DNA from: an uncultured Eubacteriales bacterium
GTDB lineage: Bacteria; Bacillota; Clostridia; Oscillospirales; Oscillospiraceae
NCBI GenBank assembly: GCA_900547745.1
Contig: URHT01000013.1
Span: 1 to 42,609 of the forward strand
Length of the DNA: 42,609 bases
Reading direction: 5' to 3'
Within the stretch, counting starts at the first letter, position 1. Every line of letters starts with the position of its first letter. Below are positions 30,204 through 38,077 of this stretch, piece after piece. Below the pieces are notes generated by a model. That model did no database searches. It saw nothing but the letters and a program-made list of their open reading frames with translations, and had not been told where the DNA came from. Made by a program: the position numbers and the translations under genes.

Positions 30204-31763
30204 ATGACCGCACAAGGTTGGATCGTGGCAGTCCTCTCCTTCGCTGTTGCCTTCGTTCTGGGCTTTGTGGTATGCACCCTGATCCGCCGCCGCAAGGAAA
30301 AGAACGACCAGCGCAAGATCGAAGACGCCGAGCAGGAAGCTCTGCGTATCGTCAACGAGGCCATCAAGAGCTCTGAAAACAAAAAGCGGGAAGCGCTTCT
30401 TGAAGCAAAAGAAGAGATTTTGAAAAACCGCAGCGAATACGAGAGGGAAGTGAAGGAACGCCGCGCCGAGCAGCAGAAGCAGGAGCGCCGTTTGCAGCAG
30501 AAGGAGGAGAATCTCGATCACAAGACCGAGATGATCGAGAAGAAGGAGGAAGCGCTGGCTCAGAAGCACGCCGCCGCCGACAAGGAGCAGGAGGAGATCA
30601 AGCTCATCAAGCGCAGCCAGACCGAGATGCTGGAGCGCATCTCCGGCTTCACGGCGGAGCAGGCCAAGGAATACCTGATCGCGCAGGTGGAGTCCGAGGT
30701 GACTCACGAGACGGCGCTGAAGATCAAGGAGATCGAGGCCCGCGCCAAGGACGAGGCCGACCAGCGTGCCCGCGAGATCGTGGCCACCGCCATCCAGCGG
30801 TGCGCCGCCGACCATGTGGCCGAGATCACCGTCAGTGTGGTTCCCCTGCCCAATGACGAGATGAAGGGCCGCATCATCGGCCGCGAGGGCCGCAACATCC
30901 GGACGCTGGAGACCCTGACCGGCGCCGACCTCATCATCGACGATACCCCCGAGGCCATTACCGTCTCCTGCTTCGAGCCTGTCCGCCGCGAGGTGGCCCG
31001 GCTGGCGCTGGAGAAGCTGATCGCCGACGGCCGCATCCACCCCACCCATATCGAGGAGATGGTGGAGAAGGCCCGCCGCGAGGTGGACGGCGTGATTCGC
31101 GCCGAGGGTGAGCGCGCCGTGCTGGAGACGGGCGTGCGCGGTCTGCACCCCGAGCTGCAGAAGCTGCTGGGCCGCCTGCACTACCGCACCAGCTACGGCC
31201 AGAACGTGCTGCAGCACTCCATCGAGGTCAGCCATATTGCCGGTATGATGGCCGCAGAGCTGGGCGCAGACGTACAGGCCGCCAAGCGAGCCGGTCTGCT
31301 GCACGACATCGGCAAAGCCCTTGACCACGAGTTCGAGGGCACCCATGTGGCGCTGGGTGTGGAGTACGCCCGCAAGTACCGGGAGAAAGAGGACATCATC
31401 CACGCCATTCAGGCCCACCACGGCGACGTGGAGTGCAGGACGCTGGTGGCCTGCCTTGTGCAGGCGGCCGACGCCATCTCCGCCGCCCGGCCCGGCGCAC
31501 GCCGCGAGAATCTGGAGAACTATATCAAGCGTCTGGAGAAGCTGGAGGAGATCACCGGCACCTATCCCGGCGTGGAGAAGAGCTACGCCATTCAGGCGGG
31601 CCGCGAAGTCCGCGTCATGGTCAAGCCGGAGCAGGTGTCCGAGGACGAGATGGTCATTCTGGCCCGCGAGCTGGCTAAGCGCATCGAAAACGAACTGGAG
31701 TACCCCGGCCAGATCAAGGTTCACGTCCTGCGGGAAACGAAGGTCGTGGAATACGCAAAATAA
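30204..31763 (+). CDS. rny: Ribonuclease Y
   Basis: 519 residues, the normal length. One N-terminal membrane helix (about 6-27), a long charged coiled coil (35-170), a KH RNA-binding domain (about 205-270, GRIIGREGRNIRTLE), and an HD hydrolase domain (about 330-430, with LLHDIGKALDHE). It is the membrane-bound endonuclease that starts mRNA decay in Firmicutes. ATG behind GGAGG. ymdB, its usual neighbour, follows one gene later. Its terminator overlaps the next promoter. Confidence 0.97.
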   Translation: MTAQGWIVAVLSFAVAFVLGFVVCTLIRRRKEKNDQRKIEDAEQEALRIVNEAIKSSENKKREALLEAKEEILKNRSEYEREVKERRAEQQKQERRLQQKEENLDHKTEMIEKKEEALAQKHAAADKEQEEIKLIKRSQTEMLERISGFTAEQAKEYLIAQVESEVTHETALKIKEIEARAKDEADQRAREIVATAIQRCAADHVAEITVSVVPLPNDEMKGRIIGREGRNIRTLETLTGADLIIDDTPEAITVSCFEPVRREVARLALEKLIADGRIHPTHIEEMVEKARREVDGVIRAEGERAVLETGVRGLHPELQKLLGRLHYRTSYGQNVLQHSIEVSHIAGMMAAELGADVQAAKRAGLLHDIGKALDHEFEGTHVALGVEYARKYREKEDIIHAIQAHHGDVECRTLVACLVQAADAISAARPGARRENLENYIKRLEKLEEITGTYPGVEKSYAIQAGREVRVMVKPEQVSEDEMVILARELAKRIENELEYPGQIKVHVLRETKVVEYAK

Positions 31764-31773
31764 AGACCCCTAC

Positions 31774-31808
31774 GGCTCCGGAGTGCGTTGCACTCCGGAG
31801 CCTTTTTT
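31774..31808 (+). terminator. Terminator of rny
   Basis: 13-bp stem GGCTCCGGAGTGC/GCACTCCGGAGCC, GTT loop, TTTTTT tail. The loop and right arm contain the TTGCAC -35 of the next gene. Confidence 0.92.
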
Positions 31809-31816
31809 GCTATAAT
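31788..31816 (+). promoter_or_regulatory. Promoter embedded in the rny terminator
   Basis: TTGCAC (31788-31793), 17-base spacer, TATAAT (31811-31816), 26 bases before the lipoprotein start. Confidence 0.8.
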
Positions 31817-31842
31817 GTCCCTGCATGAAGGGGGGAACGTCT

Positions 31843-33105
31843 ATGAGACGCATCGTATTGTGCCTGCTCCTGCTGGCGATGGCACTGTCCATGACCGGGT
31901 GTCTGCCCGTTTCGGGGGACGGCGCGCCGTCTCCGGCGACGGAGGAGCCGAAGCTCGCCGCCACGGAGCCGGATGACGCCGAGGCTGTCACCGCCGCAGA
32001 GCCGGTGTGGATGCGGCAGCACCAGTCCGTCTGGGGGCGGGAGCCGGAGACGGTCAGCGCCGAGTTCGAGCGCATCTCCGGCGCGGCGGCCTGCGGCATG
32101 ACCACGGGGCAGGAGCTTCTGCTGCTGGACTTCATGGACTGCTACTACCAGTCCGTGTGCAGCTTGCAGGCCATCGACTGCAGCGCGCTGTTCGCCGACC
32201 GGGCGCAGTCCGACTACCACCGTACCGTCTGGCGCACGCTGGCGGCTATCCGGCAGGAGTCGCCCATCGACCTGCACGCCGGCTCCTACAGCTACTCCCT
32301 GCGCTGCGCGGCGCTGGATGGGGACGGCGACACGGCGGCGCTGACGCTGCTGGAGAGCAGCGTGGTCTACTTCGACGGGCTGGAGGGGATGCCCTCCGAG
32401 CAGTGGAACGTGAAGCACACCTTCCGGCTGCAGCGCGCCGGCGGCGATCGCTGGCTCATCGCGGAGCACGTCTCCGATGACAACCCCTATTACAGCGCCG
32501 ATTACGACGCCGATACGGACACCGACCGCAATCTGCCCCGGCTGCTGGCCTGTATCCGGGCGCGGCAGGACGATCCCCGGACGCCGTGGACACCGAAGGT
32601 CACATGGGATCACGACTATGACCGGGACGCCGCGCTGGACTACATGCTGACGTACAGCGCCAAGCGCAACCCCGCCTACCGGGCCTATGACGATGTGGGC
32701 GGCAACTGCATGAACTTCGGCTCACAGGTGCTGTCTGCCGGGGGCATCCCGCCGGTATCCGGCGGCTACGAGACGGGCTGGTACTATTTCAGCAGCAGTA
32801 ATGTCACGCTGCCGTGGGTCAACGTGGGCGGCTTCCTCGACCTTGCGGCGAGCCATACCGGCTCCGGGCTGGTGGCCGCGGCAGACGCGCCCTACTTCAC
32901 CGGCGAGGTGGGGGATATCATCACCATGGGCGTCGAGGAGCCGCGGAACCACACCACCGTCATCTGTGGTATTCTTACCGACGACGCGGGGCAGACCGTG
33001 GACTATCTGCTGTGCTCCAACACTGCCAACCTGCGGAACTATCCGGCTTCCGCGTATTACTATGCCAATCGCCAGCTCACGAAGATACTGGGCTGGAACG
33101 ACTGA
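31843..33105 (+). CDS. Lipoprotein with amidase-like (Amidase_6) domain
   Basis: 420 residues from the ATG at 31843 (GGGGGG seven bases upstream). Lipoprotein signal with lipobox SMTGC (Cys20). A spacer and NTF2-like-looking middle (about 60-235) precede the C-terminal putative amidase domain (about 260-420), with the catalytic-type motif GGNCMNFGSQVL (Cys289) and NHTTVI (His370). Such papain-fold domains are expected to act on amides or peptides at the cell surface; the substrate is not known. It lies between rny and ymdB, which are normally adjacent, and starts the downstream operon. Confidence 0.85.
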   Translation: MRRIVLCLLLLAMALSMTGCLPVSGDGAPSPATEEPKLAATEPDDAEAVTAAEPVWMRQHQSVWGREPETVSAEFERISGAAACGMTTGQELLLLDFMDCYYQSVCSLQAIDCSALFADRAQSDYHRTVWRTLAAIRQESPIDLHAGSYSYSLRCAALDGDGDTAALTLLESSVVYFDGLEGMPSEQWNVKHTFRLQRAGGDRWLIAEHVSDDNPYYSADYDADTDTDRNLPRLLACIRARQDDPRTPWTPKVTWDHDYDRDAALDYMLTYSAKRNPAYRAYDDVGGNCMNFGSQVLSAGGIPPVSGGYETGWYYFSSSNVTLPWVNVGGFLDLAASHTGSGLVAAADAPYFTGEVGDIITMGVEEPRNHTTVICGILTDDAGQTVDYLLCSNTANLRNYPASAYYYANRQLTKILGWND

Positions 33106-33124
33106 CCTCAAAGGAGGAAATACC

Positions 33125-33901
33125 ATGGACTATCGTATTCTGGCGCTGGGCGACGTGGCCAGCGAGACGGGCCTCCAGCTGCTGCAGAGGAAGCTGTGGG
33201 CCTTCCGGCGGGAGCGGGATGTCGCCTTCGCGGTGGTCAACGGCGAGAACATCTCCGGCAGCGGCCTGACAAGGGTGCAGGCGGAGGAGCTGCTGGCCGC
33301 CGGTGCGGACGTGATCACGCTGGGCAACCACACCTTCGGCAAGCCCCAGATCGCCCCGTTCCTGGACGAGAACCGGTACATCCTGCGGCCCGCCAACTTC
33401 ACGGGCCGCGCCGCCGGACGGGGCTATGCCGTCTACGACTGCGGCGCGTTCTCCGCGGCGGTGCTGGTGCTCATCGGCCGCTGCGGTTTGGATTTCAACG
33501 CCGACAACCCCTTTACCACGGCGGATCGCCTGCTGAAAACGGCGGACAAGCCTACATTCACGCTGGTGGAGCTCCACGCGCAGGCCACCAGCGAGAAGCT
33601 GGCTATGGCCTACTATCTGGATGGCCGCGTGTCCGCCCTGTGGGGCACCCACACCCATGTGCCTACCGCCGACCAGCGGGTATTCCAAAAGGGCACCGGC
33701 TACGTCACCGATCTGGGCATGACCGGGCCGGTGGAGTCGGTGCTGGGTGTCAGGCCGGAGCAGTCCATGGAGTTCTTCCTGGGCGGTCTGCCTGGCCGCT
33801 ATCAGGCGGCAGACGGGCCCTGCGCCGCGCAGGGCTGTATCTTCACACTGAACAGCGACACCGGCCTTTGCACCGGTGTGGAGCGTATCGAGATCAAATA
33901 A
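33125..33901 (+). CDS. ymdB: YmdB-type metallophosphoesterase
   Basis: 258 residues from ATG behind GGAGG. TIGR00282-type metal phosphodiesterase: GDV near the start, VVNGENISG (metal-binding Glu and Asn), TLGNHTF, and ALWGTHTHVPTAD. B. subtilis YmdB is a phosphodiesterase needed for biofilm and nanotube-related traits and is encoded next to rny, as nearly the case here. The first motif reads LGDVASETG rather than the common GDIVGKxGR, with the metal-ligand Asp kept. Confidence 0.93.
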   Translation: MDYRILALGDVASETGLQLLQRKLWAFRRERDVAFAVVNGENISGSGLTRVQAEELLAAGADVITLGNHTFGKPQIAPFLDENRYILRPANFTGRAAGRGYAVYDCGAFSAAVLVLIGRCGLDFNADNPFTTADRLLKTADKPTFTLVELHAQATSEKLAMAYYLDGRVSALWGTHTHVPTADQRVFQKGTGYVTDLGMTGPVESVLGVRPEQSMEFFLGGLPGRYQAADGPCAAQGCIFTLNSDTGLCTGVERIEIK

Positions 33902-33918
33902 AAGGAGAAACTGCTATC

Positions 33919-34407
33919 ATGTCTGTGGAAAAAGTAAGAGCCTATCTGGAACCCTACGGTGTTGCTGACCGTATCCGCGAATTCGATGTGTCCAGCGCCA
34001 CGGTGGAGCTGGCCGCGCTGGCCGTGGGCGTGGAGGGCGCGCGCATTGCCAAGACCCTCAGCTTCAAGGTGGACGAGGAGCCTATTCTGGTGGTGGCCGC
34101 CGGTGACGCCAAGGTGGACAACAGCAAGTACAAGCACTTCTTCGGCGCCAAGGCCAAGATGCTCACCGCCGAGGAGGCCGTGGAGCGTATCGGCCACGCC
34201 GTAGGCGGCGTGTGCCCCTTTGCCCTGCCCGATGATGTCAAGACCTATCTGGACGTGTCCCTGAAGCGGTTCGAGACGGTGTTCCCCGCCGTGGGCAGCG
34301 CCGCCAGCGCCATCGAGCTGACCTGTGACGAGCTGGAGCACTGCTGCGGGAAGAACTTCGTCCAGTGGGTGGACGTGTGCAGGGGCTGGCAGGACGGGGA
34401 GGCGTGA
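33919..34407 (+). CDS. YbaK/EbsC-type aminoacyl-tRNA deacylase
   Basis: 162 residues. YbaK fold; AKTLSFKVDEEPILVVAAGDAKVD (about 43-66) holds the family Lys and Gly-Asp region, and GGVCPFALPDDVKTYLDVSL (about 96-115) the substrate-pocket loop. Relatives hydrolyse mischarged tRNAs (Cys- or Ala-tRNAPro). The amino acid handled here is unknown. ATG behind AAAGGAG, 17 bases after ymdB; its stop overlaps the next start (TGATG). Confidence 0.9.
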   Translation: MSVEKVRAYLEPYGVADRIREFDVSSATVELAALAVGVEGARIAKTLSFKVDEEPILVVAAGDAKVDNSKYKHFFGAKAKMLTAEEAVERIGHAVGGVCPFALPDDVKTYLDVSLKRFETVFPAVGSAASAIELTCDELEHCCGKNFVQWVDVCRGWQDGEA

Positions 34408-35492
34408 TGGTACGCATCCTGCATGCAGGCGACTTCCATCTGGACAGCGCCTTCGGCGCGCTGACGCCGGAGCAGGCCCGCCAGCGCCGGGCCGAGAGCC
34501 GGGAGAGCGTGCAGCGTCTGGTGGACTGGGCCAACGACCACGAGGTGCAGCTTCTGCTGCTGGCAGGCGACCTGTTTGACGGCGACGCCGTGGGCAGCGA
34601 CACCGCACGGCTGGTGGCCGCCGCGCTGGGCACGTTCCGGGGCCAGACGGTGATCGCGCCCGGCAACCACGACCCCTATACCACCCGCAGCGCCTACGCC
34701 CGTACGCTGTGGCCTGACAATGTGCATATCTTTACAGAGGATCGGATGCAGACCATTCCGTTCCCCCAGTACGGCTGCGCCGTCCACGGCGGGGCCTTCA
34801 CCATGCCGGAGGAGCCGGCGGATCATGTACTGGCCGGATTCACCGCCCCGGACGACGGGCTGGTGCATATCGGCCTGCTCCACGGGGAGTTGACCGGCTC
34901 CGAAAGCCGCTACCGCCCCCTGACCACTGCCGCCGTGGCCGCGTCGGGCCTGCACTACCTGGCGCTGGGCCATGTCCACGGCTGCACCGGCGTCCTGCGC
35001 AGCGGCAGCGTGCCCTACGGCTATTGCGGCTGTCTGGAGGGACGGGGCTTTGACGAGCTGGGGGACAAGGGCTTTCTGGCGGGAGAGGTGTCCCGGGAGA
35101 GCGCCGCCCTGCGCTTCGTGCCCTTTGCCCGCCGGCGCTACCGCATCATGGAGGCGGACGTGACGGAGGGCGACCCGGCGGCCTGCATCGCCGCCGCTCT
35201 GCCCGCCGGGACGGAGGAGGACGTGTACCGGGTGGTGCTCACCGGAAGCCCCGCCGCGCCGATATCGCCGGAGCGGGTGCGGGACGTGCTGGGCCACCGA
35301 TTCTACGCATTGCAGGTGCGGGACAAAACTACCGTCCGGCAGGAGCTGTGGGACAAGTGCGGCGAGGACTCCCTGCGGGGACTGTTTTTGCAGCAGCTGC
35401 AGGCGGCCTGCGGCGATGATCCGCCGTCCCGCCGCCTGACGGAGCAGGCGGCGGCCTTCGGACTGGCCGCCATCGACGACCGGGAGGTATGA
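34407..35492 (+). CDS. SbcD/Mre11-like DNA exonuclease
   Basis: 361 residues. Calcineurin-like phosphoesterase motifs in order: GDFHLDS (8-14), AGDLFDGD, APGNHD, GLLHGE and LGHVHG, all metal ligands present. A C-terminal capping region follows (about 250-361). Such nucleases normally pair with an SbcC-like or YhaN-like ATPase, but none is next to it; the following gene is ansA. GGGGAGG is close to the ATG, and the start is coupled to ybaK. Confidence 0.9.
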   Translation: MVRILHAGDFHLDSAFGALTPEQARQRRAESRESVQRLVDWANDHEVQLLLLAGDLFDGDAVGSDTARLVAAALGTFRGQTVIAPGNHDPYTTRSAYARTLWPDNVHIFTEDRMQTIPFPQYGCAVHGGAFTMPEEPADHVLAGFTAPDDGLVHIGLLHGELTGSESRYRPLTTAAVAASGLHYLALGHVHGCTGVLRSGSVPYGYCGCLEGRGFDELGDKGFLAGEVSRESAALRFVPFARRRYRIMEADVTEGDPAACIAAALPAGTEEDVYRVVLTGSPAAPISPERVRDVLGHRFYALQVRDKTTVRQELWDKCGEDSLRGLFLQQLQAACGDDPPSRRLTEQAAAFGLAAIDDREV

Positions 35493-35494
35493 CC

Positions 35495-36490
35495 ATGAAA
35501 AAGATCCTGATGATCGGCACCGGCGGCACCATTGCCTCGGAAAAGACGCCCTCCGGCCTGACGCCGGAGCTGACCACGGAGCAGCTGCTGTCCTTCATCC
35601 CCGGCATCGCGGACTTCTGCCGGGTGGAATGTCTCCAGCTGTACTCGCTGGACAGCACCAACATCCGGCCGGAGCACTGGCTGGGCCTCGCCGCCGCCAT
35701 CCGCGACCGGTACGACGGCTACGACGGCTTTGTCATCGCCCACGGCACCGACACCATGGCCTACACCGCCGCCGCCCTCAGCTATCTGGTGCAGGGCAGT
35801 CCCAAGCCCATCGTGCTTACCGGTGCGCAGAAGCCCATCTGGTTCGACGGCACGGACTCCAAGCGCAATCTGACGGATGCCTTCCTCTATGCCTGCCGGG
35901 GCTGCGGCGGCGTACAGATCGTGTTCAACGGCAAGGTGATTCTGGGCACACGCGCCCGCAAGACCTGCTCCAAGAGCTTCCACGCCTTTTCCAGCGTGAA
36001 CTATCCCGATCTGGCGGTGGTGCAGGATGGCCATTTGCTGCAATATATGCGCTGCGCCTGCTATCCCCGGCCCCTGTTCTACGACACGCTGGATACCCGC
36101 GTGGGACTGCTGAAGCTGATCCCCGGCACATCCAGCGAGCTGATCGACTTCATGCTGGACCGGCACGACGGCCTCATCATCGAGTCCTTCGGCGTAGGCG
36201 GCCTGCCGGAATACGAGGGGGCTGATTTCTACGACGCGGTGCGCCGCGGCGTGGAGCGGGGCAAGATCGTGGTCATGACCACGCAGGTGCCCAACGAGGG
36301 CAGCGACCTGACGGTGTACCATGTGGGCGGCCGCCTGAAAAGCACGCTCCGACTGCTGGAGGCCTACGACATGACCACGGAGTCGGCGGTGGCCAAGCTT
36401 ATGTGGATCCTGGGCCAGACGCGGGATTTCGGCGAGGCGGAGCGCCTGTTTTACCGGCCGGTGGCACGGGACATCCTGTACGAAAACTGA
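35495..36490 (+). CDS. ansA: L-asparaginase, type I-like
   Basis: 331 residues from the ATG at 35495, seven bases after GGGAGG (ATG 35489 is in frame but too close). Nucleophile motif GTGGTIAS (8-15, Thr12) and second motif HGTDTM (83-88, Thr85/Asp86). It hydrolyses asparagine to aspartate and ammonia in the cytoplasm; no signal peptide. Last gene of the operon, with a terminator 11 bases on. Confidence 0.94.
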   Translation: MKKILMIGTGGTIASEKTPSGLTPELTTEQLLSFIPGIADFCRVECLQLYSLDSTNIRPEHWLGLAAAIRDRYDGYDGFVIAHGTDTMAYTAAALSYLVQGSPKPIVLTGAQKPIWFDGTDSKRNLTDAFLYACRGCGGVQIVFNGKVILGTRARKTCSKSFHAFSSVNYPDLAVVQDGHLLQYMRCACYPRPLFYDTLDTRVGLLKLIPGTSSELIDFMLDRHDGLIIESFGVGGLPEYEGADFYDAVRRGVERGKIVVMTTQVPNEGSDLTVYHVGGRLKSTLRLLEAYDMTTESAVAKLMWILGQTRDFGEAERLFYRPVARDILYEN

Positions 36491-36500
36491 ATTTGATGAA

Positions 36501-36531
36501 AAAACGGCACGCCGCACAGGCGTGCCGTTTT
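36501..36531 (+). terminator. Terminator of the ymdB-ansA operon
   Basis: AAAACGGCACGCC/GGCGTGCCGTTTT stem with 5-base loop. Its last T is the first base of the sigma-G promoter. Confidence 0.9.
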
Positions 36532-36561
36532 GCATACATTTACGCCGTTTTTCCCATACTA
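36531..36561 (+). promoter_or_regulatory. Sigma-G-type (forespore) promoter
   Basis: TGCATA (36531-36536), 18 bases, CATACTA (36555-36561). This fits the B. subtilis sigma-G consensus (gmATR, 18, CATnmTA) at every defined position. Sigma-F recognises similar sequences. It drives the split germination gene, 30 bases downstream. Confidence 0.8.
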
Positions 36562-36590
36562 TCCAAAAATGCGCGGGGAGGACGCAAAGC

Positions 36591-37262
36591 ATGAAACAGG
36601 AATTTTCCACCAGAACGGCGGCGCTGGACGATGCGCTGGGTGCGGGGCGCTGCTTCGACATGACGGCCCGCGATCTCACCATTGGCGGCCGCCGCGCCAG
36701 ACTGTGGGTGGTGAACGGCTACGCGCAGGAGAGTATTCTGGAGCGGATGATCGCACAATGGCTGGCGGCACCCGACCTGACGGACATGAAAACGCCGGAC
36801 GCATTTCTCCGAAGCTTTGTCACAGCCTGCGATGCTGCCGTCTGCCTGAAAAAGGAGGAGGCGGTGCTGGGGGTGCTTTCCGGCAAGACGCTGCTGGTAG
36901 TCGATGGCTGGGACGGCGGTATTCTGATGGATGTGAAGCAGTTTCCCACTCGCTCCATTGAGGAGCCGGACACCAGCCGCGTCCTCCGGGGCAGCCACGA
37001 CGGCTTTGTGGAGAATCTGATGCAGAACGCCGCTCTGCTGCGCCGCCGTATCCGAGATACCCGCCTGACGCTGGAGCGGGTGCAGCTGGATAATCGCTCC
37101 CACACCGATGTGGTGCTGTGCTACATGGAGGGCGAGGCAGATCCCGGCCTGCTGGCGGAGCTGCGAAAAAAACTGAAAAATATGCAGGTGGGCTCTGTTG
37201 CCATGAGTCAGGAATCGGTGGCGGAAGCCCTCTCGCCCCGGCAGTTCTGGAACCCGTTAGGT
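36591..37262 (+). pseudogene. spoVAF/gerA-family spore germination gene, 5' part, split by prophage
   Basis: From the ATG at 36591 (GGGAGG ten bases upstream) the first 222 codons encode the N-terminal cytoplasmic part of a SpoVAF/GerA A-subunit: LTIGGRRARLWVVNGYAQES (29-48), TRSIEEPDTSRVLRGSHDGF (120-139), then ENLMQNAALLRRRIRD, all typical. Homology stops after QFWNP (218-222), where the family normally continues FPKxRYTERPD and on into five membrane helices. From there the frame runs on through prophage DNA to a stop at 37427 with unrelated residues. The gene is therefore interrupted, and the rest should lie beyond the far end of the prophage. Intact relatives form ion channels that speed germination. 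Confidence 0.85.
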
Positions 37263-37285
37263 TACACAAAACTAAGTACACAAGA

Positions 37286-37315
37286 GTATCCCCCGCCAAA
37301 ACAGGCGGGGGATAC
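37286..37315. terminator. Hairpin at the prophage end
   Basis: 12-bp stem GTATCCCCCGCC/GGCGGGGGATAC with a 6-base loop, two bases from the stop of the last prophage gene. T runs are poor on both sides, but the site suits termination at the prophage end. Confidence 0.65.
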
Positions 37316-37316
37316 T

Positions 37317-37631
37317 TTATCCTCGCATCTTTCGCATCACGTTATCATACATTCGCGCATTGGTTACTTTCAGCGCATCCATCAACTCGTCCACTATGGC
37401 CCACGCCTGTTCCGGCGCGCGGGATGATACCGCTTGCATAAAGTCACTGTCACCGTCCACCACATCAGGAGCTGGTGCGCTGGAATACATAGCCACCGGG
37501 GCAGGGTTTCTCTGCCCTTCGTGCTGGTTTTGTATAATGTACAGCGCGGCCAACTTCTCGTAGTTCGGCCAGCTTGACTGTTCCGTTTCCAGTCTGGCTA
37601 TCCAGGCTTTAAGTTCCTTTTCGTCGATCAA
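37317..37631 (-). CDS. Prophage protein of unknown function
   Basis: 104 residues from a TTG start at 37631, nine bases after GGGGG. Starts MIDEKELKAWIARLETEQSS; ends in a helical segment VDELMDALKVTNARMYDNVM. The middle is Pro/Ala-rich. Such proteins recur at this place in Clostridial prophages, to my memory, without a function. Last gene of the prophage transcript, next to the boundary. Confidence 0.75.
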   Translation of the reverse strand: MIDEKELKAWIARLETEQSSWPNYEKLAALYIIQNQHEGQRNPAPVAMYSSAPAPDVVDGDSDFMQAVSSRAPEQAWAIVDELMDALKVTNARMYDNVMRKMRG

Positions 37632-37647
37632 GGGGAATTACCCCCTT

Positions 37648-38064
37648 TCAGCCCTCCACGGCATCCATACACCGCTGAATGGCGTTGCGGATAGTATCAT
37701 CATCCGCATTGTCCAGCATCTCTTGCAGCTGGCGCTTCATGTCATCCTTTGCGCCATCACGGCTGTAATGGCCGCGCACATAATGGGTGCCGCGCCGTGC
37801 GTAAGAGCTGCCGCCGCCGTAGCTGTCGCGGGAATATCCGCGCTGGGAATGATCGCCGTCACGAGAATAGCGCCGCTGCGAGTAATCGCCGTCGCGGCTG
37901 TATCCTTCGCCCTCCATCATCTCGATTTTGTCGATGTTCTTGATGGTGCTTACCAGCTTATGCGCGATGTCCAGATCCCCGGCGCCCAGTTCTCCTTTGT
38001 GGGCGATCTCGTCAAGCTCCTTGCAAAGCATATCGCGCAAATCGTACATTGCTTTCATACTCAT
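37648..38064 (-). CDS. Prophage protein with YSRDG repeats
   Basis: 138 residues from the ATG at 38064 (GAGAGGAG upstream). A helical head (1-52, MYDLRDMLCKELDEIAHKGE), a low-complexity middle with 11-residue repeats YSRDGDYSQRR, YSRDGDHSQRG, then a looser YSRD...HYSRDG (55-104), and a helical tail (105-138). The repeat is rich in Tyr, Arg and Asp, like flexible adhesive or condensate-forming segments. Its role is unknown; similar proteins occur in gut Clostridial phages. Confidence 0.8.
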   Translation of the reverse strand: MSMKAMYDLRDMLCKELDEIAHKGELGAGDLDIAHKLVSTIKNIDKIEMMEGEGYSRDGDYSQRRYSRDGDHSQRGYSRDSYGGGSSYARRGTHYVRGHYSRDGAKDDMKRQLQEMLDNADDDTIRNAIQRCMDAVEG

Positions 38065-38077
38065 GTTAATTCTCCTC

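Noticed and set aside
37263..37427. C-terminal 56 residues of the frame that begins at 36591
   Set aside because: They come from prophage DNA read in a chance frame (through a hairpin and antisense to a phage gene), not from the germination protein.
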